NCBI GenBank assembly: GCA_900471525.1
Contig: UCEZ01000031.1
Location: forward strand, 124,001-188,000
Origin: Hyphomicrobiales bacterium
GTDB lineage: Bacteria; Pseudomonadota; Alphaproteobacteria; Rhizobiales; Rhizobiaceae
DNA length: 64,000 nucleotides
Direction of reading: 5' to 3'
Shown here: in pieces, positions 50,995 through 60,247 of the stretch
Layout: every line of letters begins with the position of its first letter
Position numbering within the stretch: position 1 is the stretch's first letter
Made by a program: the position numbers and the translations under genes
The notes under the pieces: generated by a model
The model's database searches: none
The model's input: the letters and a program-made list of their open reading frames with translations, nothing else
Told to the model about the DNA's origin: nothing

Positions 50995-51567
50995 CTAGAC
51001 GCCGTACCGTGAAGCGGTGCCCCAGGCCAGCTCGAGCTGGTGCAGCGTCTGGAAAGCAGTCTCAAGCATCCGCTGGTCCTGGTCGCCGCGATTCACCGCG
51101 CGCTCATAGGACATGGCCGCGTCACGGAGATTTGCCCTCAGCTGCCGCCCCTTCTCTGTCAACTTGATGCGTGCGGACCGCTTGTCGCGCTGGGAGGCAA
51201 CGCGATCAATGTAGTCGCCGTCGGCAAGCTGCTTCAGATAGTAGGAAACATTGGAGCCAACATAATGCCCACGATCCAGAAGCTCGGCGACCGAGAGCTC
51301 CGAGTCGCCGATTGCCAGTAGAATCATCGCCTGTGCCGGCCCGACGTCATCGACACGAAGCTTGGTCAGCTCCGCCCGGATCAGGCCCGCAAACCGCCGG
51401 CTTGCCCGCTCCATGAGGCGAGCAAGCTCGAAATATGTAATCTGCCGGAGGTCACTAAACTCGGCATCCTGAGGATACCCGGGGTCAGTTTGTGCTGCCT
51501 GCCCCTTATTTAGAGTTCCCAGATCATCATTCAATTCGGACAGATTCAGCACACTATTTTCCTTCAC
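50995..51567 (-). CDS. wggR: MarR-family regulator WggR/ExpG
   Basis: A 190-residue winged-helix protein. After a 40-residue polar N-terminus, the MarR domain spans about 42-155: ELARLMERASRRFAGL, LSVAELLDRGHYVGSNVSYYL (recognition helix) and VASQRDKRSARIKLTEKG (wing). In S. meliloti, ExpG/WggR activates the galactoglucan operons by binding promoter sites. The start is GTG 51567 with GGAGAG just ahead. A 19-bp palindrome lies 23 bases upstream of the start, so autoregulation is likely. It is divergent from wgdA. Confidence 0.92.
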   Translation of the reverse strand: MKENSVLNLSELNDDLGTLNKGQAAQTDPGYPQDAEFSDLRQITYFELARLMERASRRFAGLIRAELTKLRVDDVGPAQAMILLAIGDSELSVAELLDRGHYVGSNVSYYLKQLADGDYIDRVASQRDKRSARIKLTEKGRQLRANLRDAAMSYERAVNRGDQDQRMLETAFQTLHQLELAWGTASRYGV

Positions 51568-51589
51568 TTAACTCTCCGCTTCGGAAAAG

Positions 51590-51608
51590 TACTTCAAAAA
51601 TTGAAGTA
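51590..51608. promoter_or_regulatory. Putative WggR operator in the wggR-wgdA divergent promoter
   Basis: Perfect palindrome TACTTCAAAAATTGAAGTA with 8-base arms and AAA centre, 23 bases ahead of the wggR GTG and 155 bases ahead of the wgdA ATG. It fits the pattern shared with 49577-49595 and 54952-54970. One site could serve both the regulator and the secretion operon. Confidence 0.78.
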
Positions 51609-51763
51609 ATCTTCAAATATGCCCATCACCCCTGATTAACCTGAGCTTGCACAAGTCCTCCCTTCTGTGCCAGATTAGCAAAAGCAATGCTACACTTCCG
51701 CCCAGTTACAACCATTTCTGCCCTCCAGAAGATGGCTATAACGTTAACTCAAGGCAAATTGCC

Positions 51764-53524
51764 ATGCGTGATACTGTTCAAAATGATACAAGAAGCAAGA
51801 GTCAAATTTTGGGAGGCAAAGATCAAAACAACCCCGGATTGCTGATATCGCAAGCAAAGCGTGTATTCTTGTCCGGGTTACTCTATGCGGCGGCGCTTAG
51901 CGTGTGTCTCAATTTATTACAACTCACGATGCCTCTGTTTATGCTCCAAGTCCATGACAGGGTGCTCAACAGTCAGAGCATGGACACGCTCGTCATGCTC
52001 ACCATTTTGGCGATCGGCGCCCTTGTCGTGCTCGGGGTTCTGGAATTCATCCGCGCCCTCTCTTTCCAGGCCATCGGTGGCGCGCTCGTGCGCCGTTTGA
52101 ACATGCCAGTCCTGGCCGCCGCCGTTCAGGCCTCGGTTGACCAGGGCCTGTCGCGCGCGACCCAGTCGCTTCGGGACATCGCGGAATTGCGAAGCTTCCT
52201 GACTTCGTCAGCGGTGACCGCGCCCCTCGACGCGGCCTGGTCACCGATCTTCCTCGGCGCCCTTTTCATCTTGCATCCGCTTTTCGGCCTTATTGGCGCG
52301 GTCTCCGCGGCGCTGCTCCTTTGCGGCGGTCTGGTCACGGACATGTTGACACGCCAACTCACCAAGGAAGCGAACCAGACAAATATCGAGGCCGTGTCCA
52401 AGATTGGTGCATCGCTGCGACATGCCGAGGCTATCGAGGCTATGGGTATGCTGCCGGCCCTGGCAAATCGTTGGCGCGCCCTGCAAATGCAAGCCCTCAG
52501 TGCCTTTGAAACGAGTGGGAGCAGGAGCAAGGCGATGTCGTCCATCACCCGCAGCCTGCGCTATTCCATCCAGATCGTCACCCTGGCAGCCGGAGCGTTT
52601 CTCGTGCTGGAGCAGGCAATCACGCCCGGCGCGATGATGGCATCGAGCATTCTTGTCGGGCGCCTCCTGATACCCTTCGATTCGATCATCGACAATTGGC
52701 GGCAGTGGGTTCTGGCGATCGCCGGCTGGCGTCGCCTTGAGGCAACCCTCAAGATGGACCTTGCGATCCGCCAAACGATGCCGACGCCGCATTCGTCGGG
52801 CGACATCGTGGTCGACAAGCTGGTCTACGCAGCCCCGGGACTAGATGTGCCGATCATCAAGGGCATTTCTTTCTCGCTCTCTCCAGGCGAGGTTCTGGGC
52901 GTGGTCGGTCCCTCCGCAGCAGGCAAATCGACCCTCGCGCGCCTGCTGGTCGGAATCTTGCGACCCACGTCCGGCGGCGTCTTCCTCGACGGCAACAACA
53001 CCTATCTCTGGGAGCGCAGCTCGTTCGGCCAAGTGGTCGGATATCTGCCGCAATCCGTATCGCTTTTGGAAGGCACGATTCGAGAAAACATTGGGCGGAT
53101 GGCCGAAAGCGATCCATACAAAGTGCTGGAGGCGGCGCGACTGGCCGACATCCACGACATGATCGGACGCCTGCAACTCGGCTACGACACTCCGGTCGGC
53201 GACGGACACCTGACCCTTTCCGGAGGGCAGCGGCAGCGCATAGCGTTGGCGCGCTGCCTCTACAACAGGCCTCGTCTCATCGTGCTCGACGAGCCGAACG
53301 CAAACCTGGATGCGATTGGCGAGCAGGCTCTCATCCGCGCGATCCAGCACGCGCGCGGCGACGGCGCGATCGTCATCATAATCGCTCACAGGCCAGCCAT
53401 CATGCAAGTCGCCGACAAGCTGCTCGTGCTCGAAAACGGCCGTGTCACACAGTTCGGGCCGCGAGCCGACGTGATTCCGGCCACAATGCCGGGCGAAGCA
53501 CGCCGCGAGGTGGCCGCGATATGA
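51764..53524 (+). CDS. wgdA: Type I secretion ABC transporter WgdA/ExpD1
   Basis: A 586-residue PrtD/HasD-type exporter. Membrane domain helices begin VFLSGLLYAAALSVCLNLLQ, and LQVHDRVLNSQSMDTLVML is the family hallmark. The ATPase domain has GVVGPSAAGKST, LSGGQRQRIALARCL, LIVLDEPNANLD and IIAHRP. It drives export of an RTX-type protein, most simply WgeA encoded at 55188. ATG 51764 with AAGG upstream is chosen; the open frame extends back to a TTG at 51647, where the sequence has no family character. It overlaps wgdB by four bases (ATGA). Confidence 0.94.
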   Translation: MRDTVQNDTRSKSQILGGKDQNNPGLLISQAKRVFLSGLLYAAALSVCLNLLQLTMPLFMLQVHDRVLNSQSMDTLVMLTILAIGALVVLGVLEFIRALSFQAIGGALVRRLNMPVLAAAVQASVDQGLSRATQSLRDIAELRSFLTSSAVTAPLDAAWSPIFLGALFILHPLFGLIGAVSAALLLCGGLVTDMLTRQLTKEANQTNIEAVSKIGASLRHAEAIEAMGMLPALANRWRALQMQALSAFETSGSRSKAMSSITRSLRYSIQIVTLAAGAFLVLEQAITPGAMMASSILVGRLLIPFDSIIDNWRQWVLAIAGWRRLEATLKMDLAIRQTMPTPHSSGDIVVDKLVYAAPGLDVPIIKGISFSLSPGEVLGVVGPSAAGKSTLARLLVGILRPTSGGVFLDGNNTYLWERSSFGQVVGYLPQSVSLLEGTIRENIGRMAESDPYKVLEAARLADIHDMIGRLQLGYDTPVGDGHLTLSGGQRQRIALARCLYNRPRLIVLDEPNANLDAIGEQALIRAIQHARGDGAIVIIIAHRPAIMQVADKLLVLENGRVTQFGPRADVIPATMPGEARREVAAI

Positions 53525-54921
53525 CGGAGAAGAAGCCCCTCGCGATCCGCCTCGATCTTTCCGAGCGTCGCCTCCAACAGCATCAGCCAGTGTCGCTGAA
53601 TGTCAGCCCCTCGGACTTGGAATTCGAACAGCTTGATACCCGCTCGCCGCTCCGCCGTCTTGTCATCGCGGGGATCGCCACGATCCTGGTGTCTTTCGGA
53701 GGATTTTTCACCTGGGCGTTTTCGGTCGAGCTCAGCAGCGCGACGGTCGCCAACGGCACGGTCATCGTCGATTCAAAACGCAAGACCATCACCCATTTCG
53801 AAGGCGGCGTGATGAGCCGGCTGCTTGTCCAGGAGGGCGACAAGGTTTCCGCCGGGCAGCCCCTGATCGAGCTGGAGGATACGCGTGCCCGCTCCAGCCT
53901 GCAGTCGCTCCGGATCCGCCGCGTCGGCCTGATCGCGAAACTGGCCCGACTGAAGGCCGAGCAGGCCGAAATGCCGCAGGTCGACTTTCCACACGATTTC
54001 GGCGATGCCCAGGACGTTGCCGTCGATGACGCCGTAAAGGCCGAGACAGTCTTTTTCGAAAAGCGGCGCGAGACCAAGGAGGGGCGCGTCGAGGTCCAGA
54101 AAAAGACCATCGAGGAATATGCCGAACAGGCGAAATCGCTCGACATCCAGATCCATGCGGCCGACCAGCAGATCGCCTTGATCGCCGAACAGCGCGCGGC
54201 AATAGCAACTCTGGTGCAGAAAGGTGCTGCCCCGCGCACGCGGCTCATCGATATCGACTCCAGGCTGAGCGAGCTTGCGCGGGAACGGGGCGAACTCGTC
54301 GGCGGCAAAGCCCAGGCAGAAAAAGCCGGAGCAGGCGCCCAGCTTGCGCTGATCGGAATTGAAAGCGAGTTTCAATCGACCACTGCCGGCGAAATCACGA
54401 CGTCGCGCGTCGAACTCCTGGATGTCGAGGAGCAGATCACCGCTTCACAGGACGTATTGCGGCGCCTTGAGATCCGCTCTCCGCAGGACGGCATTGTCAG
54501 CGACATCCTGCTGCGCACCCCCGGCAGTGCAGTCACGCCCGGCCAGCCCTTGATCGAGATCGTTCCGGAAAACGAGCCGCTGCTGGTCGAGATGCGCGTC
54601 AATCCTCGCGACATCGACAGCATCGCCGTCGGCTCGCGGACACAAGTCCGGTTGACCGCCTATAATCAGCGTTCCCGCCTGCCGATGGAAGGCACCATCA
54701 CATATGTCGCTGCGGACCAGTCGGTCGATGAAAAATCAAACAGCGCGTTTTTCGTCGCGCGCGCCAAACTCGATACGGCGTCACTCAAGGCAAACCCCGA
54801 TGTCCGCCTTTATCCTGGCATGCCCGCGGAGGTGCTGATCGTCCACGAGTCACGCCGTGCGATCGACTACCTCACCTCCCCCGTCCTCGAAAGCTTCAAC
54901 CGCGCGTTCAGGGAGGATTGA
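53521..54921 (+). CDS. wgdB: Type I secretion membrane-fusion protein WgdB/ExpD2
   Basis: A 466-residue HlyD/PrtE-type adaptor. A single membrane helix near residues 50-72 follows a cytoplasmic tail. The barrel-sandwich half (VVDSKRKTITHFEGGVMSRL, LVQEGDKVSAGQPLIELED) leads into a long coiled-coil hairpin (about 120-300) and returns with IRSPQDGIVSDILLRTPGSA and VVTPGQPLIEIVP-like sequence. The C-terminus PGMPAEVLI is the usual ending. It links WgdA to an outer-membrane TolC, which is not encoded here. Translational coupling to wgdA (ATGA). Confidence 0.95.
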   Translation: MTEKKPLAIRLDLSERRLQQHQPVSLNVSPSDLEFEQLDTRSPLRRLVIAGIATILVSFGGFFTWAFSVELSSATVANGTVIVDSKRKTITHFEGGVMSRLLVQEGDKVSAGQPLIELEDTRARSSLQSLRIRRVGLIAKLARLKAEQAEMPQVDFPHDFGDAQDVAVDDAVKAETVFFEKRRETKEGRVEVQKKTIEEYAEQAKSLDIQIHAADQQIALIAEQRAAIATLVQKGAAPRTRLIDIDSRLSELARERGELVGGKAQAEKAGAGAQLALIGIESEFQSTTAGEITTSRVELLDVEEQITASQDVLRRLEIRSPQDGIVSDILLRTPGSAVTPGQPLIEIVPENEPLLVEMRVNPRDIDSIAVGSRTQVRLTAYNQRSRLPMEGTITYVAADQSVDEKSNSAFFVARAKLDTASLKANPDVRLYPGMPAEVLIVHESRRAIDYLTSPVLESFNRAFRED

Positions 54922-54951
54922 TGTTCGCGTCATGCGGCACTGCAACATAAT

Positions 54952-55014
54952 TACTTCGTATTTTGAAGTAATTTCAATGTAAACCATATCAATTTTACTT
55001 CATAAAATGCGAAA
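54952..55014. promoter_or_regulatory. Putative WggR operator and second half-site upstream of wgeA
   Basis: TACTTCGTATTTTGAAGTA (54952-54970) keeps 6-base perfect arms of the 19-bp pattern. A degenerate second copy, TACTTCATAAAATGCGAAA (54996-55014), has only a good left half. Both lie in the AT-rich 266-bp gap ahead of wgeA, which shows no gene. This is the third copy of the motif in the EPS II cluster. Confidence 0.72.
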
Positions 55015-55187
55015 TTCTCGAAATAAATCATGAATTCGACTCATTTTGAGAAATATATTTCTCAAAATCCAACACAAGAGCGCAGGTTATGCTTGCGCTC
55101 TATTTTTTTGCAGTGCACATTTCAGGCGCGAAATCGTCGCAGCCAGCGCCGACAACGCGAACATATCAATCCGAAGAGGAGAGGCAG

Positions 55188-55847
55188 ATGGCCACATTGG
55201 AAGGCGGAGCATACGACGACGCGCTGTTCGGCTCCCGTTTCAACGATTTCATTCGCGCCCATGGGGGCGATGATTTCGTGAGCGGCGGCAACGGGCACGA
55301 CCTCGTGTTCGGGGGCGACGGTGACGACTTGCTGTTCGGCGGAAAGGGAAATGATTCCCTGTTCGGCGGCGAGGGCAGCGACTTGCTGAACGGTGAAAAC
55401 GGGAATGACAACCTCGTTGGCGGCTGGGGTGATGACCTTCTGTACGGCGACAAGGGCAACGACACCTTGCTCGGCGGACAGGGAAGCGACCTCCTGTCGG
55501 GCGGCAAGGGCAGCGACATACTTTACGGCGGCGACGGTGGGGACATCATCGACGGCGGCGCGGGCAACGACGTCCTGGCGGGCGGCGCTGGCCATGACGT
55601 CTTCGTCTTCAATGGCGGCGGCGGGAATGACGTCATTCTCGACTTTACCGCAGGTGAAGATCTCTTACAGATCTCCAAGGACATCAACGGCCTCGACGTG
55701 TCTTCGCCCGAAGACCTAGCCTCGCGTGTCACGCAGGTCGGCGGCAATGTCGTCGTGGATCTCGGCCATGGCGATACGCTTACATTGGTCAATGTCGATG
55801 CAGACGACATCCATGCCAATCCCGAGCACTACTTCACCGTTCACTGA
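55188..55847 (+). CDS. wgeA: RTX calcium-binding secreted protein WgeA/ExpE1
   Basis: A 219-residue protein, most of which (about residues 15-145) is an uninterrupted run of around a dozen nonapeptides of the GGxGxDxLx type (GGNGHDLVFGGDGDDLLFGG and so on), forming a calcium-bound parallel beta roll. The C-terminal 70 residues (DVFVFNGGGG, ILDFTAGEDLLQI) carry the type I secretion signal. No signal peptide. GAGAGG lies just before ATG 55188; the upstream in-frame ATG at 55089 is not needed. It corresponds to ExpE1 of S. meliloti, exported by WgdAB and linked to galactoglucan secretion. Confidence 0.95.
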   Translation: MATLEGGAYDDALFGSRFNDFIRAHGGDDFVSGGNGHDLVFGGDGDDLLFGGKGNDSLFGGEGSDLLNGENGNDNLVGGWGDDLLYGDKGNDTLLGGQGSDLLSGGKGSDILYGGDGGDIIDGGAGNDVLAGGAGHDVFVFNGGGGNDVILDFTAGEDLLQISKDINGLDVSSPEDLASRVTQVGGNVVVDLGHGDTLTLVNVDADDIHANPEHYFTVH

Positions 55848-55858
55848 ACCTGAGTTTT

Positions 55859-55888
55859 GCGCGCCCTGCTTCCTCCCGTGGGGCGTGC
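55859..55888 (+). promoter_or_regulatory. Intercistronic hairpin between wgeA and wgeB
   Basis: Arms GCGCGCCC (55859-55866) and GGGCGTGC (55881-55888) pair over eight bases with one G-T wobble. No T-run follows. It could reduce read-through so that the secreted RTX protein is made in excess of the synthetic enzymes. Confidence 0.4.
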
Positions 55889-55912
55889 TCTTCCGATCCA
55901 GAGGGGCCGCGT

Positions 55913-58156
55913 GTGACGTTCGACGAAAAGATAGGCGCCACGGGTGCTTTCAGGAACGCAAATATCTTTCGGCTCGGCACGGAGCTGGCCGTCCTCATCT
56001 GGGATCTCCCCCCAACCCTTCTCGCCAGCACAAGGTGTCTGCTGTCGATGGAGCAGTCTCCGGTACCGCTCGTCAGCATGATGCTGCCGCTCGGCAACGG
56101 AGGGCAACGCATGTTCTGGGCGATGAGGCCTGAAAAACGGCCCGTGACCGTCGATATATGCACGGAACACGGCGGCACCGCTGAAACCATCGTCATACAG
56201 CCGGTGCGCACGCTTGCCCCCCTCGATGTGGAGGCTCTTTTCGCGGATCTTGCACCGGATGCCCGCATCAAGTTCATCAACAACCTGCTGACCGTGTGGC
56301 GAAGCGCCTTCCGCATTGCCGCCGACCATCTGTTCAACATGGTGGTCGAAGACGCCCTTCACGCACTCGTGCCCGAACCGCAAGCCGCCAGCATCGTCTG
56401 CCAGATTGCGCGAGCGAACCATCTCATCGAGACCGCGATCAATCCGGATCTGGGCGACATCACGGCGATCTACGCGATCGGTTCAACTTCGATCACACGC
56501 ATCTCCGCAAGGCACGTCCTCCGACGCAGCGCAAAAAGCGGTCTGCAATTGTGCCATTTCATCGCGGAGGTGCCATCCCCTCCGTTTCTCATCGTTCTCC
56601 TCAGCAGGAATGGCCTCGCCATTCGCCAGCTTGCTGACGGCAAGCCGCGCCATGCCAGCCTCCAGAATTGGTGGGGCAAGAACCGTGAGGCGGTGGAACT
56701 GCGCGAAATGATTATCCGTCGGCTCGCCACCCTGCCGGAAGGCGGCGCCGCCACGGCGATCGATCTTCAAACGCGCGCCCCGTTGGCGGCAAGCCGGATT
56801 GCGAAGTCGTCGATGCACCCGTCCGGGGAGGTCGATCTCGCCCTGGCACTCGAAGGCGGTCTTCTGGCCGGCGGCTGGTTCCATGCTCCATCGTCGGCAT
56901 TCGCCGGCATCGACTACGTCAAGGAAGACGGCACGGCCGTACCGCTCGACGGAAACAACTACAAATTCCCGGCATGGGCGCAAGACAAGGACGAGAAGAG
57001 CAAGACCGACGTGACCGGTTTCGTTGCCTGGATTCCGTTCACGGAATCCCCCGGACCGCTGCTGCAACCCCGATTTCAGATGCGCCTTGCCTCGGGAGCG
57101 GTCAGGCCGCTGATACCGAAGCCGCAGCCTTTCGAGCCCGCAACCCAGCGAAACCATGTCCTGCGCGCCGTACCGCCGCAGCATGCGGTCGACAGCGCCT
57201 TCCGCACGATCCTCGCTCCCGCCCTGCAGGACATCGAACGGCGATTGGGCAAAACCATAGAGGTCGACAGCACAAAGGACTACAGCCTGCCCGAAACCGC
57301 GCCGCTCGTTTCCATCGTCGTGCCCCTCTACAAGGTTCTCGATTTCCTGCGTTTCCAGTTGTCGGGGATGGCCACGGACCCTTGGCTCGCGGCCAATGCG
57401 GAGGTCATCTACGTCCTCGATTCACCTGAAATCCAGGATGAGACGGAGCACCTGCTGGGCGGTCTGCATCTTCTGCACGGGCTGCCGATGAAGTTGGTGG
57501 TTATGAACCGCAACGGTGGCTACGCGCGTGCCTGCAATGCCGGCGCACGTTTTGCACGCGGCTCGATCCTTGTCATGCTCAATTCGGATGTCGTGCCCTG
57601 CGCGCCCGGCTGGCTGCAGACCCTGTCGCGGCCGCTGTTGGAAAACAGGACGTTGGGCGCCATCGGCCCGAAACTGCTCTTTGAAGACGGATCGCTGCAG
57701 CACGCCGGGCTGTATTTCGGCCGCGATCAGCGCGGCATCTGGTTGAACCACCATTTCCACAAGGGCATGCCCGGCGATTACAGGCCGGCGCAACAGACTC
57801 GAGACGTGCCCGGCGTCACCGGCGCCTGCCTCGTATCCCGCCGAGAGACCTACGAGCGCGTCTGCGGCTTCACCGAGGACTACGTGATCGGCGATTATGA
57901 GGATAGCGACCTCTGCCTCAAGATCCGCCGCCTCGGGCTGCAGATCGCATATGAGCCGGCGGCGTGCCTCTATCATCTCGAACGCCGCTCGATCCGCCGC
58001 AGCCAGGATTACATGCGCGGCGTCGCCAGCCAGTACAATTCATGGCTGCACACGCAGCGCTGGGAGGACGACATCAGCGAACTGATGGCGAACCAATCCA
58101 GTAAAGACCCACATCACCCCGCAGCCGTGGGCATCCGGGAAAGGAGCGCAGCATGA
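55913..58156 (+). CDS. wgeB: Glycosyltransferase WgeB/ExpE2 with large N-terminal region
   Basis: A 747-residue protein. The last 280 residues (about 464-720) form a GT2 domain: PLVSIVVPLYKVLDFLRFQL, MNRNGGYARACNAGARFARG, VMLNSDVVPCAPGWL (acidic metal-binding region), GVTGACLVSRRE and IGDYEDSDLCLKIRRLG. The first 450 residues have no motif I recognise and may bind a partner or the polymer. GTG 55913 with AGAGGGG seven bases ahead is the start. It overlaps wgeC by four bases. Matches expE2 in position and size. Confidence 0.9.
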   Translation: MTFDEKIGATGAFRNANIFRLGTELAVLIWDLPPTLLASTRCLLSMEQSPVPLVSMMLPLGNGGQRMFWAMRPEKRPVTVDICTEHGGTAETIVIQPVRTLAPLDVEALFADLAPDARIKFINNLLTVWRSAFRIAADHLFNMVVEDALHALVPEPQAASIVCQIARANHLIETAINPDLGDITAIYAIGSTSITRISARHVLRRSAKSGLQLCHFIAEVPSPPFLIVLLSRNGLAIRQLADGKPRHASLQNWWGKNREAVELREMIIRRLATLPEGGAATAIDLQTRAPLAASRIAKSSMHPSGEVDLALALEGGLLAGGWFHAPSSAFAGIDYVKEDGTAVPLDGNNYKFPAWAQDKDEKSKTDVTGFVAWIPFTESPGPLLQPRFQMRLASGAVRPLIPKPQPFEPATQRNHVLRAVPPQHAVDSAFRTILAPALQDIERRLGKTIEVDSTKDYSLPETAPLVSIVVPLYKVLDFLRFQLSGMATDPWLAANAEVIYVLDSPEIQDETEHLLGGLHLLHGLPMKLVVMNRNGGYARACNAGARFARGSILVMLNSDVVPCAPGWLQTLSRPLLENRTLGAIGPKLLFEDGSLQHAGLYFGRDQRGIWLNHHFHKGMPGDYRPAQQTRDVPGVTGACLVSRRETYERVCGFTEDYVIGDYEDSDLCLKIRRLGLQIAYEPAACLYHLERRSIRRSQDYMRGVASQYNSWLHTQRWEDDISELMANQSSKDPHHPAAVGIRERSAA

Positions 58157-58992
58157 CGCAAGCGGCCCTCCTCCAGCCCCCCACACCGGCCCGGCTGATC
58201 GACGAAGACCGTGTTCGCTGGCTGATCGAATCCGTCCGGGGCAATCGTTTTCTGCCGCAACCGGAGACCACCAACGTCTTTGTGGGAGATGGAGATTTCC
58301 GCGCGATAGGAGCCGAGTTCCTCGGTTACTTCCTCCGCATCGGCGGCCTGCGTGAAGACAGCCGCGTGCTCGACATCGGCTGCGGCATCGGCCGGATGGC
58401 CGTGCCGCTCACCCAGTATCTCGATCCGCAAACGAGCCGCTACGATGGCATCGATCCGGTCGAGGACGGCATTGGTTGGTGCCAGCGCACGATCACACCT
58501 GCCTATCCCAATTTCGCCTTCCAGCGACTGGATATCGCACACGAGCTCTACAATCCGAACGGCAAGATCAGCGGGAAGGCCTTGGCGCTGCCCTTTCCGG
58601 ACCATCATTTCGACTTCGTCATCATGACGTCCGTGGTCACCCATCTGCCGCCCGCGGAGGTCCTTGTCTACCTCGCCGAGGTCCGCAGGGTCCTGTCCCC
58701 CGGCGGCCGCCTGTTCATGACCGCCTTCGTAGTCGACCGGATCGCGGCGGCCAACGAATACGGGCGGCGCGACCCACGTCTTGCTTTCCAACGTTATGGC
58801 GAAAGCCCATGCTGGTTCGTCCCCAACCAGCCACGCCTTGCCGCAATCGGCTTTGAGGACGGCTTTCTGGACAAGGCGCTCGAACGCGCCGGCCTCTCCG
58901 TCGCCCTGAAATCGCTCGGCCATTGGCGCGGCACCAGCGCCGGCCACCATCAGGACTTCATCGTGGCGAAGCGCCGGGGAAATGGTCGATGA
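58153..58992 (+). CDS. wgeC: SAM-dependent methyltransferase WgeC/ExpE3
   Basis: A 279-residue class I methyltransferase. Motif I is VLDIGCGIGRMAVPL (about residues 72-86), the acidic loop is YDGIDPVEDGI and the later motif LPFPDHHFDFVIMTSVVTHL is clear. The RVLSPGGRLFMTAF segment is motif III. It may methylate a sugar or a lipid-linked intermediate of EPS II. It begins at an ATGA overlap with wgeB and ends in an ATGA overlap with wgeD. Confidence 0.9.
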   Translation: MTQAALLQPPTPARLIDEDRVRWLIESVRGNRFLPQPETTNVFVGDGDFRAIGAEFLGYFLRIGGLREDSRVLDIGCGIGRMAVPLTQYLDPQTSRYDGIDPVEDGIGWCQRTITPAYPNFAFQRLDIAHELYNPNGKISGKALALPFPDHHFDFVIMTSVVTHLPPAEVLVYLAEVRRVLSPGGRLFMTAFVVDRIAAANEYGRRDPRLAFQRYGESPCWFVPNQPRLAAIGFEDGFLDKALERAGLSVALKSLGHWRGTSAGHHQDFIVAKRRGNGR

Positions 58993-60239
58993 GCAAGCGC
59001 ATTCTGGTGGCCGCCCACAACCATCCGTCCCTTCATCCTGGCGGGACCGAGATATTCGCTCACGACCTGTTTCGCGCCTACCAGCGCGAGGGGCACGAGG
59101 CCTTGTTTCTCGGCGCCACCAACCAGATCCACCGCGAGGCGAGGCCCGGCACGAGCTTTCAGAGCATCGGCCCGGCGGGAGACGAAATCCTGCTGTGGTC
59201 CGGCCACTTCGACCGCTTCTTCATGAGCCAGATCGACCTCTACGGCATCGTCCCGGATATAACGGAGCTGCTGCGCGATTTCCGGCCGGATGTGGTCCAT
59301 CTCCACCACCTGCTGTTGCTCGGCGCCGAATTCCCACACATCGTCCGCCGCACCCTGCCCGACTGCCAGATCGTCATGACCCTGCATGACTACTACCCCA
59401 TCTGCCATCACGACGGCCTGATGGTGCGCACCGGCAGCAAGGAACTGTGCCACCAGTCCAGCCCGGACCGTTGCCATAGCTGCTTCAAGGATATTCCGCT
59501 CGATCGCTTCACCTTGCGCGAAATCCACCTGAAAGCGCTCTTGAGCACGGTCGACCACTTCGTCTCGCCGAGCGCCTTTTTACGGGAACGCTTCGTGCGG
59601 TGGGGACTGGACGCAGACAAGATCAGCGTCATTCCCAATGGCATCCCCACCCGCAATGCCGGCGTCCGGAGAAAACTGCTCGCTGGCGGCAGGCCGGTCT
59701 TCGGATATTTCGGAAATCTCAACCCCTGGAAGGGGGTAACTGTGCTGCTCGAGGCCGCACGTCAGCTTCTGGCCGATGGTCTCGATTTCGAGCTTCGCGT
59801 CCATGGCGGCGCGCCCTTCCAGAGTGAGACGTTCGTCGACGAGATCGATCGGCGCTTTGCCGAAACGTCGGCGTCGGTGCAGTCCCGGGGCCCCTACCGA
59901 CGCGAGGATATCGCCGATCTAGTGGCCGCGGTCGATTGCACCATCGTTCCGTCCGTCTGGTGGGAGAATGCACCGCTAGTCATTCAGGAAGCCCAGGCTC
60001 AGGGCCGCCCGGTCATCACCAGCAATATCGGCGGGATGGCCGAAATGGTCGAGCACGGCGTCAACGGCCTGACCGTCCCGCCCAACGATGCCCGAGCACT
60101 CGCCGCAGCGATGCGCAACATATTGGAAGAGCCGAACCTGCTGCGCCGGTTCTCCGAAAACGCCCGCAAGCCCGACGACATCGACACGACCGCCCGCCGC
60201 TACCTCAAGCGGATCGAAGCGACGCAGGTTCAGGCATAG
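58989..60239 (+). CDS. wgeD: Family 4 glycosyltransferase WgeD/ExpE4
   Basis: A 416-residue GT-B enzyme. KRILVAAHNHPSLHPGGTEIF starts the acceptor domain; the Cys-containing stretch around CHHDGLMVRTGSKELC and CHSCF is shared with WgeG and may bind metal or stabilise the fold. The donor domain has FGYFGNLNPWKGVTVLLEAA and WENAPLVIQEAQAQGRPVI (E-x7-E). ATG 58989 overlaps the wgeC stop; an open frame reaching back to 58923 lies inside wgeC and is not used. Confidence 0.93.
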   Translation: MSKRILVAAHNHPSLHPGGTEIFAHDLFRAYQREGHEALFLGATNQIHREARPGTSFQSIGPAGDEILLWSGHFDRFFMSQIDLYGIVPDITELLRDFRPDVVHLHHLLLLGAEFPHIVRRTLPDCQIVMTLHDYYPICHHDGLMVRTGSKELCHQSSPDRCHSCFKDIPLDRFTLREIHLKALLSTVDHFVSPSAFLRERFVRWGLDADKISVIPNGIPTRNAGVRRKLLAGGRPVFGYFGNLNPWKGVTVLLEAARQLLADGLDFELRVHGGAPFQSETFVDEIDRRFAETSASVQSRGPYRREDIADLVAAVDCTIVPSVWWENAPLVIQEAQAQGRPVITSNIGGMAEMVEHGVNGLTVPPNDARALAAAMRNILEEPNLLRRFSENARKPDDIDTTARRYLKRIEATQVQA

Positions 60240-60247
60240 GAGAACCC

